Positions 6,359 to 12,135 of a stretch of 12,135 nt of DNA are shown in pieces. This stretch comes from Scleromatobacter sp038208735 (GTDB lineage Bacteria; Pseudomonadota; Gammaproteobacteria; Burkholderiales; Burkholderiaceae_C): assembly GCA_038208735.1 (NCBI GenBank), contig JBBQYL010000159.1, forward strand, positions 1 to 12,135, written 5' to 3'. A model generated the notes under the pieces. It was not told the DNA's origin. It made no database searches and saw nothing but the letters and a program-made list of their open reading frames with translations. The position numbers and the translations under genes are program-made. Within the stretch, counting starts at the first letter, position 1. The number at the start of each line of letters is the position of its first letter.

Positions 6359-8307
6359 GGGCCGCCACCACCGCCACGTCGCCCGGAACCGCGTCGCCGC
6401 TCGATCCGCAAGACGCGGGATCGAGCACGGTTCGCCGGCCAGGACTGGACGAATTCGTTCGCGGCCGCCCGTTGCGCCTCGCGATCTGGCTGCTGCTCGC
6501 GGGCACGCTGCTGCATCTTGCGTTGGCTGCGGGCACCGACTTGTCGCCCGACGAGGCCCACTATGCGTTGTTCGGCGCGCATCCCGACTGGAGCTACTTC
6601 GATCACCCCGCGTTGACCGGCTGGTTGCAGGAACCGTTCGTGCAGGCCGGCGGCAGCGACCTGCAGATGCGCGTCGTTCCGATGGCCTGCTGGCTGGCGG
6701 CGGCACCGCTGCTCTTCGCGCTGTGCCATCGCCTGACGATCGACACGCAAGTCGACAGCGATTCGGCCACGCGATACGACGTCGCCTGGGTGGCGGCATT
6801 CCTGGTGCTCAGCCCGCTGATCTACCTGCTGGGCGTGGCGCTGGTGCCTGACACACTCCTGATGCCGCTGGTGCCGACCGCGATGCTCGCGACGTGGCGC
6901 CTGCGCAGCCCCCAGGCTGCACGCAACTGGCGTTGCTGGGCCACGCTGGGCGTGGTTCTCGGCCTGTGCATGCTGGCCAAGTACACGGGCGTCTTCGTGG
7001 TCCTCGGCGCCGTCGCGACGCTGCTGTCGTTCCATGGACGCGCGCTCACACGCCAGCGCGGCGCCTGGCTGGCCGCGGCGCTCGTCGCGCTCATCGCCAG
7101 CCCGATCGTCGCCTGGAACGAACAGCACGACTGGATATCGCTGGCCTACCAGGGCGGCCATGTCGCGGGCGGCCAGCCGTGGCGCCTGTCCAACGCGGCA
7201 CGCGCGGTCGCGTTGCAGTTGCTCCTTTTCGGTCCGTTGATTCCCGCGTGCGCGGCACGCGCCTGCGAGCGGACGCCACGCGACGTCGATCCGCAGTCCC
7301 TTCAGGCCACGCGCGATGCGCGCCGCATGGGCCTGATGTTCGGGCTGCCGGTGCTGGTGGTATTCGTCGTCCTCGCGGGACGCGGATCGTCGCTGCCTCA
7401 CTGGACCGTGTGCGGCTGGATCGCCCTCGTCCCGTTGGCGATCGCGGGCGCGCGCTCGCTTCGCCGCGGCACGCTCGTGGCGATGGCGATCTGGCAGGTG
7501 GCGCTGCTCGCGGGCATCGTCGGCGTGCTGGCGACCGGTGGCCCATTCGAGGAGACCGGTGCCGCCGCCGTATCTCCTGCCGGCCTGCGGGCGGCGGGAG
7601 CGCGCTTCAACCCCGTCGCCGATGTCCATGGCTGGTCGCAGGCGGCCACGCATGGCGCCGCGCTGGCGAGGCGGTACGACGCGCGCGGCCTGGCCGTCAT
7701 GAACTGGTCGTTGGCGAGCAGGCTGGCCTGGTATGCGCGGCCGTTGCCCGTGTTCGTGGCGCCGCCTCGGCTCGACCAGTTCCAGCTGTGGTTCGGGGCC
7801 TTGCGGCGCGGCGACAGCGCCATCGTGGTGGACTGGTCGGGAATGCCCCTGCCCGTTCCCGTCGGACCGACCGGCTTCGCGCGTTGCACCGCCCTCGACC
7901 AGATTGCCACCGTCGAGAATGGGCGGCAGCTGGCGCATTTCAATTTCCTGCTTTGCCGGGATTGGTCCGGGACCTCGCAATCGCCGTCCGCCGCACATAT
8001 TTCCGGCAGCCGCCGAATACTCGCAACACAATCCTCCCGCGACCCGCCCTCGACAACGGCAACGGCAACGGCAACACCACCAAGGATGACACCGTGTCGA
8101 TGCGCCCCGCAGAGCCGGTTCGATTCGATCGTCTCCAACCTGCAGTCCAGCGTGGAGAACCAGTCGGCGGCACGCGGCCGGATCATGGATGTCGACTTCG
8201 CCGCGGAGAGCGCCGACATGAGTCCGCCGCTCGGGCCTGCGGCCTTGCCTCTCGGTGCTCGAAGCCGTGCTGCAGCAGGCGCCGACCAGGCCGCGCCTGC
8301 CGCCTGA
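6355..8307 (+). CDS. Membrane glycosyltransferase, GT39/ArnT-like (PMT_2), with an abnormal C-terminal extension
   Basis: A 650-residue open frame. Residues about 40-537 form a polytopic inner-membrane glycosyltransferase of the PMT/ArnT superfamily, which moves sugars from polyprenyl-phosphate carriers to lipid A, proteins or other acceptors on the periplasmic side. Key evidence is the first periplasmic loop after TM1: catalytic-type D66-E67 in LSPDEAHY, then HPDWSYFDHPALTGWLQ (76-92), the typical D-x-x-Y-F-D-H-P pattern. Roughly eight or more hydrophobic segments follow to about residue 400, then a soluble domain ending in NFLLCRDW. Substrate and acceptor are unknown. The start overlaps the 74-residue gene's stop (ATGA). 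Residues about 540-650 do not belong to the family: they are low-complexity sequence and then a flagellin C-terminal fragment, so the natural stop seems lost. The stop at 8307 is 4 bases from the convergent hydrolase gene. Confidence 0.85.
   Translation: MRAATTATSPGTASPLDPQDAGSSTVRRPGLDEFVRGRPLRLAIWLLLAGTLLHLALAAGTDLSPDEAHYALFGAHPDWSYFDHPALTGWLQEPFVQAGGSDLQMRVVPMACWLAAAPLLFALCHRLTIDTQVDSDSATRYDVAWVAAFLVLSPLIYLLGVALVPDTLLMPLVPTAMLATWRLRSPQAARNWRCWATLGVVLGLCMLAKYTGVFVVLGAVATLLSFHGRALTRQRGAWLAAALVALIASPIVAWNEQHDWISLAYQGGHVAGGQPWRLSNAARAVALQLLLFGPLIPACAARACERTPRDVDPQSLQATRDARRMGLMFGLPVLVVFVVLAGRGSSLPHWTVCGWIALVPLAIAGARSLRRGTLVAMAIWQVALLAGIVGVLATGGPFEETGAAAVSPAGLRAAGARFNPVADVHGWSQAATHGAALARRYDARGLAVMNWSLASRLAWYARPLPVFVAPPRLDQFQLWFGALRRGDSAIVVDWSGMPLPVPVGPTGFARCTALDQIATVENGRQLAHFNFLLCRDWSGTSQSPSAAHISGSRRILATQSSRDPPSTTATATATPPRMTPCRCAPQSRFDSIVSNLQSSVENQSAARGRIMDVDFAAESADMSPPLGPAALPLGARSRAAAGADQAAPAA
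8054..8075 (+). repeat. Short hexanucleotide tandem repeat, (CAACGG)3 plus CAAC
   Basis: Three perfect CAACGG units and a partial fourth lie in frame with the glycosyltransferase extension, where they read as alternating Thr-Ala. They sit at the junction between the end of the glycosyltransferase domain and the flagellin remnant. Six-base units keep the frame if copy number changes. Confidence 0.7.
8101..8307 (+). pseudogene. Flagellin C-terminal fragment (decayed, no N-terminal part)
   Basis: Codons from 8104 read PQSRFDSIVSNLQ, then SVENQSAARGRIMDVDFAAE, then SADMS. This closely follows the conserved C-terminal D0/D1 region of bacterial flagellins, which typically reads Q-N-R-F-(D/E)-S-x-(V/I)-x-N-L-Q, then E-N-x-S-A-x-R-x-R-I-x-D-x-D-F-A-x-E. 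After 8220 the reading shifts: a different frame shows AVLQQA (flagellins: VLQQAG), and the original frame returns as A-D-Q-A-A-P, like the family's A-Q-A-N-Q-A-P end. That pattern implies small indels and a deletion. The upstream nine-tenths of a flagellin gene is absent; glycosyltransferase sequence stands there instead. The fragment is in frame with the glycosyltransferase, so it may be translated as a fused tail. It is probably the scar of a recombination or deletion. Confidence 0.75.
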
Positions 8308-8311
8308 CAGG

Positions 8312-9328
8312 TCAGGCCGAGGCGAACGCCTCGAGCAGGCGGTCGCCCGCCCAGGCCTGCGCCTCGCGCGCCTTCTCCACGACGGCGCCCATGCCGAAGA
8401 ACTCGTGCGTCACGCCGTCGAAGTTGCGCCGCTCCACGGGCACGCGGGCCTTGCGCAGCGCGTCTTCCATCTGCGCGCCGTCGCTGCGCAGCGGGTCGAT
8501 GTCGGCGCTGATGAGGGTGATGCCCGGCAGGCCCGAGAGGTCGGCGTCGATCAGCTGCAGGCGCTTGTCCTTCAGGTCGTCCTTGCTGTCGATCAGCTTG
8601 TCGACGAACCACTCCACCATCGCGCGGTTGAGCGGCTTGGCCACCGCGTTCTCCAGGTACGACTCCGTGTCGAGGCTGGTCTGAGTGACGGGGTACACCG
8701 CCAGCACGTGGCAAGGCTGGCGGGCCAGGCCGCGGTCGCGGGCCGCGATGGCCGTGGCCAACGCCAGGTTGCCGCCGGCGCTCTCGCCGGCCAGCGCGAT
8801 GCGTGCGGCGTTGCCGTTGAGCTCCTGCGCGTGTTCCGACACCCAGGTGTACGAGGCGAGCGCGTCGTCCCACGCGGCCGGGAACTTGGCCTCGGGCGAG
8901 CGGCGGTAGTCCACCGACACGACGACGGCGTTGGCCTCTTTCGACAGGCCGCGCGCGCCGCCGTCGTACACCGTCTTGTCGGCGATCACCCAACCGCCGC
9001 CGTGGAAGTACACCACCAGGGGGAACGGGCCGGGGCCGGCCGGCGTGAAGACGCGGGCGGACAACGCGCCGCCGGGGCCGGGAATGGAGATGTCGCGCGT
9101 GGTGACGCCGGGCACCAGCGCCAGCGGATCGCTGTCGCGGCCCTGGCTGGCCAGCAGCGCCTTGACGGCGTCGGCCGGGGTGGGCTGCAGGCGCGCGGCG
9201 GCGGGGTCCAGATCCTCGATGTGCTTGTCGGTCAGCTGGCCGAGCTGGTCGAGCACGGCCTTCATGTCCTTGTCGGCGCGCAAGGCTCCGACGGCGTTTC
9301 CGATGGCGTCGGCAATGGGATGACTCAT
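8312..9328 (-). CDS. Alpha/beta hydrolase, hormone-sensitive lipase family (carboxylesterase)
   Basis: A 338-residue cytoplasmic esterase/lipase of the Abhydrolase_3 (HSL, bacterial family IV) type, hydrolysing carboxylic esters, usually of short to medium chain. The oxyanion motif HGGGW is at 109-113, the nucleophile S183 sits in GESAGG, and the catalytic acid is probably D278 (A-D-I-D-P-L-R-S-D-G). The histidine is H308 (GVTHEFFG). The family signature V-D-Y-R-R-S-P-E (139-146) is also present. The first 80 residues form the helical cap typical of the family. The ATG at 9328 has an AGGAG ribosome site about 9 bases upstream. There is no signal peptide. The gene converges on the glycosyltransferase and diverges from mocA across 99 bases, in which I see no clear promoter. 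The physiological substrate is unknown. Confidence 0.92.
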   Translation of the reverse strand: MSHPIADAIGNAVGALRADKDMKAVLDQLGQLTDKHIEDLDPAAARLQPTPADAVKALLASQGRDSDPLALVPGVTTRDISIPGPGGALSARVFTPAGPGPFPLVVYFHGGGWVIADKTVYDGGARGLSKEANAVVVSVDYRRSPEAKFPAAWDDALASYTWVSEHAQELNGNAARIALAGESAGGNLALATAIAARDRGLARQPCHVLAVYPVTQTSLDTESYLENAVAKPLNRAMVEWFVDKLIDSKDDLKDKRLQLIDADLSGLPGITLISADIDPLRSDGAQMEDALRKARVPVERRNFDGVTHEFFGMGAVVEKAREAQAWAGDRLLEAFASA

Positions 9329-9427
9329 GGTGGATGCTCCTGGTTGGGATGGGCGGGGCGGGCAAGTCGGACGCCTGCCCTCTTATCCGGTTGCCTTCGC
9401 GCGCCGCCCCGGGCATGCTGCGACGCC

Positions 9428-10027
9428 ATGTCCGCCATCCACCACTGCATCGTCGTTACCGCCGCCGGCTCGGGCACCCGCTTCCTCGGCCCCGGGCACA
9501 AGCTCGAAGGCCGCATCGGCGACGCCAGCGTGCTGGCGCTCACGCTGCGCCATGCGCTGGCCACCGGCGCGCGCGTGGTGCTCGTCGTCTCGCGCCACGT
9601 GCGCGACGGCCTGCACGGCACGCTGCCCGACTGCGAGCAGATGGTCATCGATACCGACGCACGGCCGGGCTGGGGCATGGGCGACTCGATCGCGGCGGGC
9701 GTCGCCGCATCGGCCGATGCCGACGGCTGGCTCGTGCTGCCGGGGGACATGCCGTTCGTCTTGCCGGACAGCATCGTGCGCGTGGCCGCCGCCCTGGCCG
9801 GCCACGACGTGGCATACGCGAGCCACGACGGCCGACGCGGGCATCCCGTGGCGTTTGGCGCCACGCTGAAGGATCAGTTGCTGGCCTTGACCGGGGACAC
9901 CGGCGCGCGAAGCATCGTGCAGCGCGCCGACAGCGTGGCCGTCGACGTGGACGATCCCGGGGTGCTGGTGGACATCGACACCGTCGCCGACCTCGACGCC
10001 GCGCGGCGCCTCCCGGCGACAGACTGA
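9428..10027 (+). CDS. mocA: Molybdenum cofactor cytidylyltransferase (MocA/MobA-like nucleotidyltransferase)
   Basis: A 199-residue NTP_transf_3 protein. MocA joins CMP from CTP to molybdopterin, giving the cytosine dinucleotide cofactor used by xanthine-oxidase-family hydroxylases. The nucleotide-binding motif A-A-G-S-G-T-R-F-L-G-P-G-H-K is at 12-25. Next are D-A-R-P-G-W-G-M-G-D-S-I (77-88), G-D-M-P (106-109) and R-G-H-P-V-A-F (137-143). The protein ends in D-I-D-T-V-A-D-L (182-189), all typical of the MocA branch. It lies near an XdhC gene and a molybdo-hydroxylase small subunit, which supports MocA over the guanylyltransferase MobA. The ATG at 9428 is chosen because the family motif starts a few residues later; the ribosome site is weak and the frame is open far upstream without coding character. 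It converges on xdhC with a 12-base gap. Confidence 0.88.
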   Translation: MSAIHHCIVVTAAGSGTRFLGPGHKLEGRIGDASVLALTLRHALATGARVVLVVSRHVRDGLHGTLPDCEQMVIDTDARPGWGMGDSIAAGVAASADADGWLVLPGDMPFVLPDSIVRVAAALAGHDVAYASHDGRRGHPVAFGATLKDQLLALTGDTGARSIVQRADSVAVDVDDPGVLVDIDTVADLDAARRLPATD

Positions 10028-10045
10028 CGCCCCGAGGGGTCAGTC
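10022..10045. terminator. Dyad spanning both convergent stop codons of mocA and xdhC
   Basis: GACTGA (10022-10027) pairs with TCAGTC (10040-10045), with an inner CCCC (10030-10033) and GGGG (10036-10039). The hairpin would have a two-base bulge and a tight loop. The outer arms contain the stop codons of both convergent genes. It can fold in either direction, so it may act as a shared terminator, although there is no T-tract. Confidence 0.45.
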
Positions 10046-11095
10046 ATTGCCTGCGGGTACGCAGGAGATGCCAGACCCTTCGGGCGCGTCGATCCGGGCG
10101 AGCAGGTCCTTGGCCGGCGCCACCAGCATGTCGTGCGGCACCACCACGCCGTTCTTGGCGGCCACCACCTCGGCCAGGATGCTCACGGCGATCTCCGGCG
10201 GCGTCTTGCTGCCGATGTACACCCCCACCGGGCCGCGCAGCCGTGCCAGTTCGGCGGCCGTCAGGTCGAAGTGCTCCTCGAGCCGGCGCCGGCGCGCGTC
10301 GTTGTTGCGCCGGCTGCCGATGGCGCCCACGTAGAACGACGGCGTCTTCAGCGCCTCCAGCAGCGCCAGGTCGTCCAGCTTCGGGTCGTGCGTGAGCGCG
10401 ATCACCACGCTGCGCTGGTCGGGCTCGAACGCCAGCACCGCGTCGTCGGGCATGCCCGGCACCAGCGTGGCGCCGGCCACGCGCCAGGTGGAGCTCACCT
10501 CCTCGCGCGGCTCGCACACCGACACCTCGAAGCCACTGAACAACGCCATCGTGGCCAGGTACTCGCTCAGCTGGCCGCCGCCGATGAGCAGCATGCGATA
10601 GCGCGGGCCGAAGGTGTTGATCATCTCGTCGCCGTCCACCAGCAGGTCGTCGGGACGCGGCGCGGGCTCGTGCACGGCCTGGCCATCGGCGAGCGCCACG
10701 CGGCGCCGCACCAGGCCGCCGGCGGCCAGGGTTTGCAGCAAGGCGTCCAGCTCGCGGGGATCGGGGTCGTGCTCCACCAGCAGCTCCAGCGTGCCGCCGC
10801 AGGGCAGCCCGAACCGGTGCGCCTCGTCGGCCGACACGCCGTAGCTGAGGAAGGTGGGCGAGGTGGGCGCGTCGCCGTCCCGCCAGTGCTGCCGATAGCG
10901 GTAGACCAGGTCGTCCTCGATGCAGCCGCCGCTCACCGAGCCGGTGACGCGGCCGGTGTCGGACAGCGCCAGGATGGAGCCCACGGGACGCGGCGACGAG
11001 CCCCAGGTGCGCACCACCGTCACCAGCAGCGCGCGCTGGCCGGCGCGGCGCCAGTCGCGCAGGTCGCGCAGGACGAGCAGGTCGAGGTTTTCCAT
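10040..11095 (-). CDS. xdhC: XdhC family molybdoenzyme maturation protein
   Basis: A 351-residue protein of the XdhC/CoxI family, which binds molybdenum cofactor, presents it for sulfuration and inserts it into xanthine-oxidase-family enzymes. The N-terminal XdhC/CoxI domain (about 10-110) has the family features RTWGSSPRPVGS (29-40), G-S-V-S-G-G-C-I-E (52-60) and F-G-L-P-C-G-G (95-101), with cysteines 58 and 99. The C-terminal Rossmann-like domain (about 165-315) has L-L-I-G-G-G-Q-L-S (169-177), A-L-T-H-D-P-K-L-D-D (233-242) and Y-V-G-A-I-G-S-R-R (255-263). I-G-S-K-T-P-P-E-I-A-V-S-I (294-306) follows. Full length for the family. The ATG at 11095 directly precedes the conserved N-terminus. 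It lies 55 bases after the cytochrome c gene on the same strand, probably in one operon. Confidence 0.92.
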   Translation of the reverse strand: MENLDLLVLRDLRDWRRAGQRALLVTVVRTWGSSPRPVGSILALSDTGRVTGSVSGGCIEDDLVYRYRQHWRDGDAPTSPTFLSYGVSADEAHRFGLPCGGTLELLVEHDPDPRELDALLQTLAAGGLVRRRVALADGQAVHEPAPRPDDLLVDGDEMINTFGPRYRMLLIGGGQLSEYLATMALFSGFEVSVCEPREEVSSTWRVAGATLVPGMPDDAVLAFEPDQRSVVIALTHDPKLDDLALLEALKTPSFYVGAIGSRRNNDARRRRLEEHFDLTAAELARLRGPVGVYIGSKTPPEIAVSILAEVVAAKNGVVVPHDMLVAPAKDLLARIDAPEGSGISCVPAGND

Positions 11096-11150
11096 GGTTT
11101 CCGGCAAAGTGGACGGGCCGCTGCGGCAAGCCGGCTGCCCGCCCGGGAGG

Positions 11151-11753
11151 TCAGGGCGCCGGGCAGGCCGCGCCGGTGTGGATCCAGTCGGCCACCAGCT
11201 CGCCGAACTGCTTCTGGGTGCCCGGCGCCGGCGTGCGCGTGCCGCCCGGATGCCAGCCCCAGCCCACGAGCTCGTCGAAGGCCATGTGGTCGTGGATCTG
11301 GGCCAGCGTGCGCTTGCCGTTGCGCGCGGGATCCTTGATCTGCTCGCAGATCTGCCCCAGCGACTTGCCCTGCCACGCCATCTCCACCGGCGCCACGTGC
11401 CACTTGGGCGCGCCAGGCACGCCGGCGGGCTGGAAGTTGGCGGCCTGGTGGCAGGTGGCGCAACGCATGGCGATGGCGCCCTGGTCGTCGACGCCGCGCA
11501 GCACCAGCGGCAGATGCGGGTGCATCTCGTCGCCCTGCGTGGGACGTTCGCCCACCGGGTGACAGTTCTGGCAGCGCGGGCTCTCGATGACCTTGCCCAT
11601 CTCGGCGAACAGCGCACGCGAACGCTCGGTGGGGTCGGCGATGGTCGCGAAATCGGCGGGCGACTTCAGCGGCACGGGGGCCGACTGCGCGTGCGCAACC
11701 GATGCTGCGAAAGACGCGATCAGCAGAAGTCCAGGCAGAGTCGTCGGCCGCAT
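11151..11753 (-). CDS. Di-heme cytochrome c associated with a molybdo-hydroxylase
   Basis: A 200-residue exported protein. The signal peptide MRPTTLPGLLLIASFAASVAHA is probably cut at residue 22. Two heme c sites follow, C61-Q-N-C64-H65 and C98-A-T-C101-H102. The protein is longer than a simple mono-heme cytochrome, with a C-terminal part rich in W, H and M that could supply axial ligands. Being periplasmic and encoded beside an isoquinoline 1-oxidoreductase-type subunit and xdhC, it probably passes electrons from the hydroxylase to the respiratory chain. The ATG at 11753 is preferred because a typical signal peptide begins there; an in-frame TTG at 11768 would add five residues. A sigma-70-like promoter lies about 30 bases upstream. 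The gene diverges from the [2Fe-2S] subunit gene across 70 bases. Confidence 0.88.
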   Translation of the reverse strand: MRPTTLPGLLLIASFAASVAHAQSAPVPLKSPADFATIADPTERSRALFAEMGKVIESPRCQNCHPVGERPTQGDEMHPHLPLVLRGVDDQGAIAMRCATCHQAANFQPAGVPGAPKWHVAPVEMAWQGKSLGQICEQIKDPARNGKRTLAQIHDHMAFDELVGWGWHPGGTRTPAPGTQKQFGELVADWIHTGAACPAP

Positions 11754-11782
11754 TCCGCATCCCCACAATTTTTCGACGCATG

Positions 11783-11811
11783 AGCATACTGCGCCATCCG
11801 AATTTTTTCAG
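11783..11811 (-). promoter_or_regulatory. Sigma-70-like promoter for the cytochrome c-xdhC operon
   Basis: On the minus strand CTGAAA (11811-11806) and TATGCT (11788-11783) are separated by 17 bases, each matching 4 of 6 bases of the -35 and -10 consensus. A start near 11776 would leave about 23 bases before the cytochrome ATG. The same 70-base divergent region must hold the promoter for the plus-strand hydroxylase operon. Two AATTTTTC-like direct repeats (11767 and 11801) flank it and could be regulator half-sites. Confidence 0.4.
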
Positions 11812-11823
11812 GGGAGTGCCGTA

Positions 11824-12135
11824 ATGCCTGTCGTTTCACTCAACGTCAACGGCCATGCACACAGGGTGGACGCCGATCCGGAGACGCCGCTGCTTTGGGT
11901 GCTGCGCGACGACATCGGGTTGACCGGCACCAAGTTCGGGTGCGGGGTGGCGCAATGCGGCGCCTGCACGGTGCACGTCGACGGCCAGGCCATGCGCTCC
12001 TGCGTGGTGCCGGCAGTGGCGGTGGCCGGGCGCAAGGTGACCACCATCGAAGGCCTGCAATCGCGCGCCGCCAAGGCGGTGCAGAAGGCCTGGGTGGATC
12101 TCGACGTGGCGCAATGCGGCTACTGCCAGTCGGGC
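11824..12135 (+). CDS. iorA: [2Fe-2S] small subunit of isoquinoline 1-oxidoreductase-type hydroxylase, N-terminal part (cut by window edge)
   Basis: The first 104 residues of an iron-sulfur subunit of the xanthine-oxidase family. The plant-type ferredoxin domain binds the first cluster through C40, C45, C48 and C60 (FGCGVAQCGACTVHVDG and RSC). The second, helical cluster domain starts with C98-G-Y-C101-Q-S-G, where the window ends. It lacks a signal peptide, as is usual; such enzymes cross the membrane, if at all, with their large subunit. A strong ribosome site (AGGGGAG) lies about 7 bases before the ATG. IorA-type subunits are about 150-160 residues, so roughly 50 are missing. The large molybdopterin subunit should follow just outside. 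The adjacent cytochrome c suggests a cytochrome-linked rather than NAD-linked enzyme. The substrate (N-heterocycle or aldehyde) cannot be told from this subunit. Confidence 0.9.
   Translation, partial: MPVVSLNVNGHAHRVDADPETPLLWVLRDDIGLTGTKFGCGVAQCGACTVHVDGQAMRSCVVPAVAVAGRKVTTIEGLQSRAAKAVQKAWVDLDVAQCGYCQSG

Noticed and set aside
7995..8025. Possible sigma-28 flagellar promoter (GCCGAATA) ahead of the flagellin remnant
   Set aside because: The -10-like box is only approximate and there is no acceptable -35 element at the proper distance. The flagellin start region is also missing.
6307..8031. 574-codon minus-strand open frame antisense to the glycosyltransferase
   Set aside because: Arg/Gln/His-rich antisense translation of membrane segments, with no domain or plausible start.
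7398..9416. Long minus-strand open frame (672 codons) over the hydrolase and the glycosyltransferase end
   Set aside because: Low-complexity Arg/Ala/Pro composition, out of frame with the clear HSL-family hydrolase. It is a GC-rich shadow.

Overview
The window is GC-rich (roughly two-thirds G+C), densely coded DNA. It carries an NtrC-type sigma-54 two-component system, an isoquinoline 1-oxidoreductase-type molybdoenzyme cluster with its own cytochrome c, XdhC and MocA proteins, and a GT39/ArnT-like glycosyltransferase. This combination suggests a betaproteobacterium of the order Burkholderiales (Comamonadaceae or the Rubrivivax/Leptothrix group). The placement is inference from gene content and composition, because no rRNA or other marker gene is present.

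Left part (1-4160, all on the minus strand): the 5' end of an AMP-forming acyl-CoA synthetase, a DUF4126 membrane protein, then an NtrC-family response regulator and its membrane histidine kinase. Kinase and regulator overlap by ATGA, so they form one operon.

Centre (4160-6358 and on to 8307, plus strand): diverging from the kinase are a porin-like outer-membrane protein and a small PstS-like periplasmic binding protein. A -24/-12 (sigma-54) promoter overlaps the kinase start codon and fires toward the porin. A second -24/-12 promoter, sharing 12 of 17 bases with the first, lies before a two-gene operon: an unrecognised 74-residue protein and a membrane glycosyltransferase joined by ATGA overlap. 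A perfect 8-bp-arm dyad lies about 110 bp upstream of this second promoter. The simplest model is a local regulon. The kinase senses a periplasmic ligand, possibly with the help of the binding protein. The sigma-54 activator then turns on an outer-membrane pore, the binding protein and an envelope-modifying glycosyltransferase. The parts are visible; the model linking them is inference. I know of no described system with this composition.

The glycosyltransferase reading frame has no stop at its natural end and runs into a degraded C-terminal fragment of a flagellin gene.

Right part (8312-12135): a hormone-sensitive-lipase-family hydrolase (minus), MocA (plus), XdhC and a di-heme cytochrome c (minus), and the start of the [2Fe-2S] subunit of an isoquinoline 1-oxidoreductase-type hydroxylase (plus, cut by the window end). 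Cytochrome c, XdhC and MocA respectively provide electron removal, cofactor sulfuration/insertion and cytidylylation of the molybdenum cofactor for that enzyme. No gap between genes exceeds about 220 bases, and I see no tRNA, rRNA, CRISPR array or insertion sequence.
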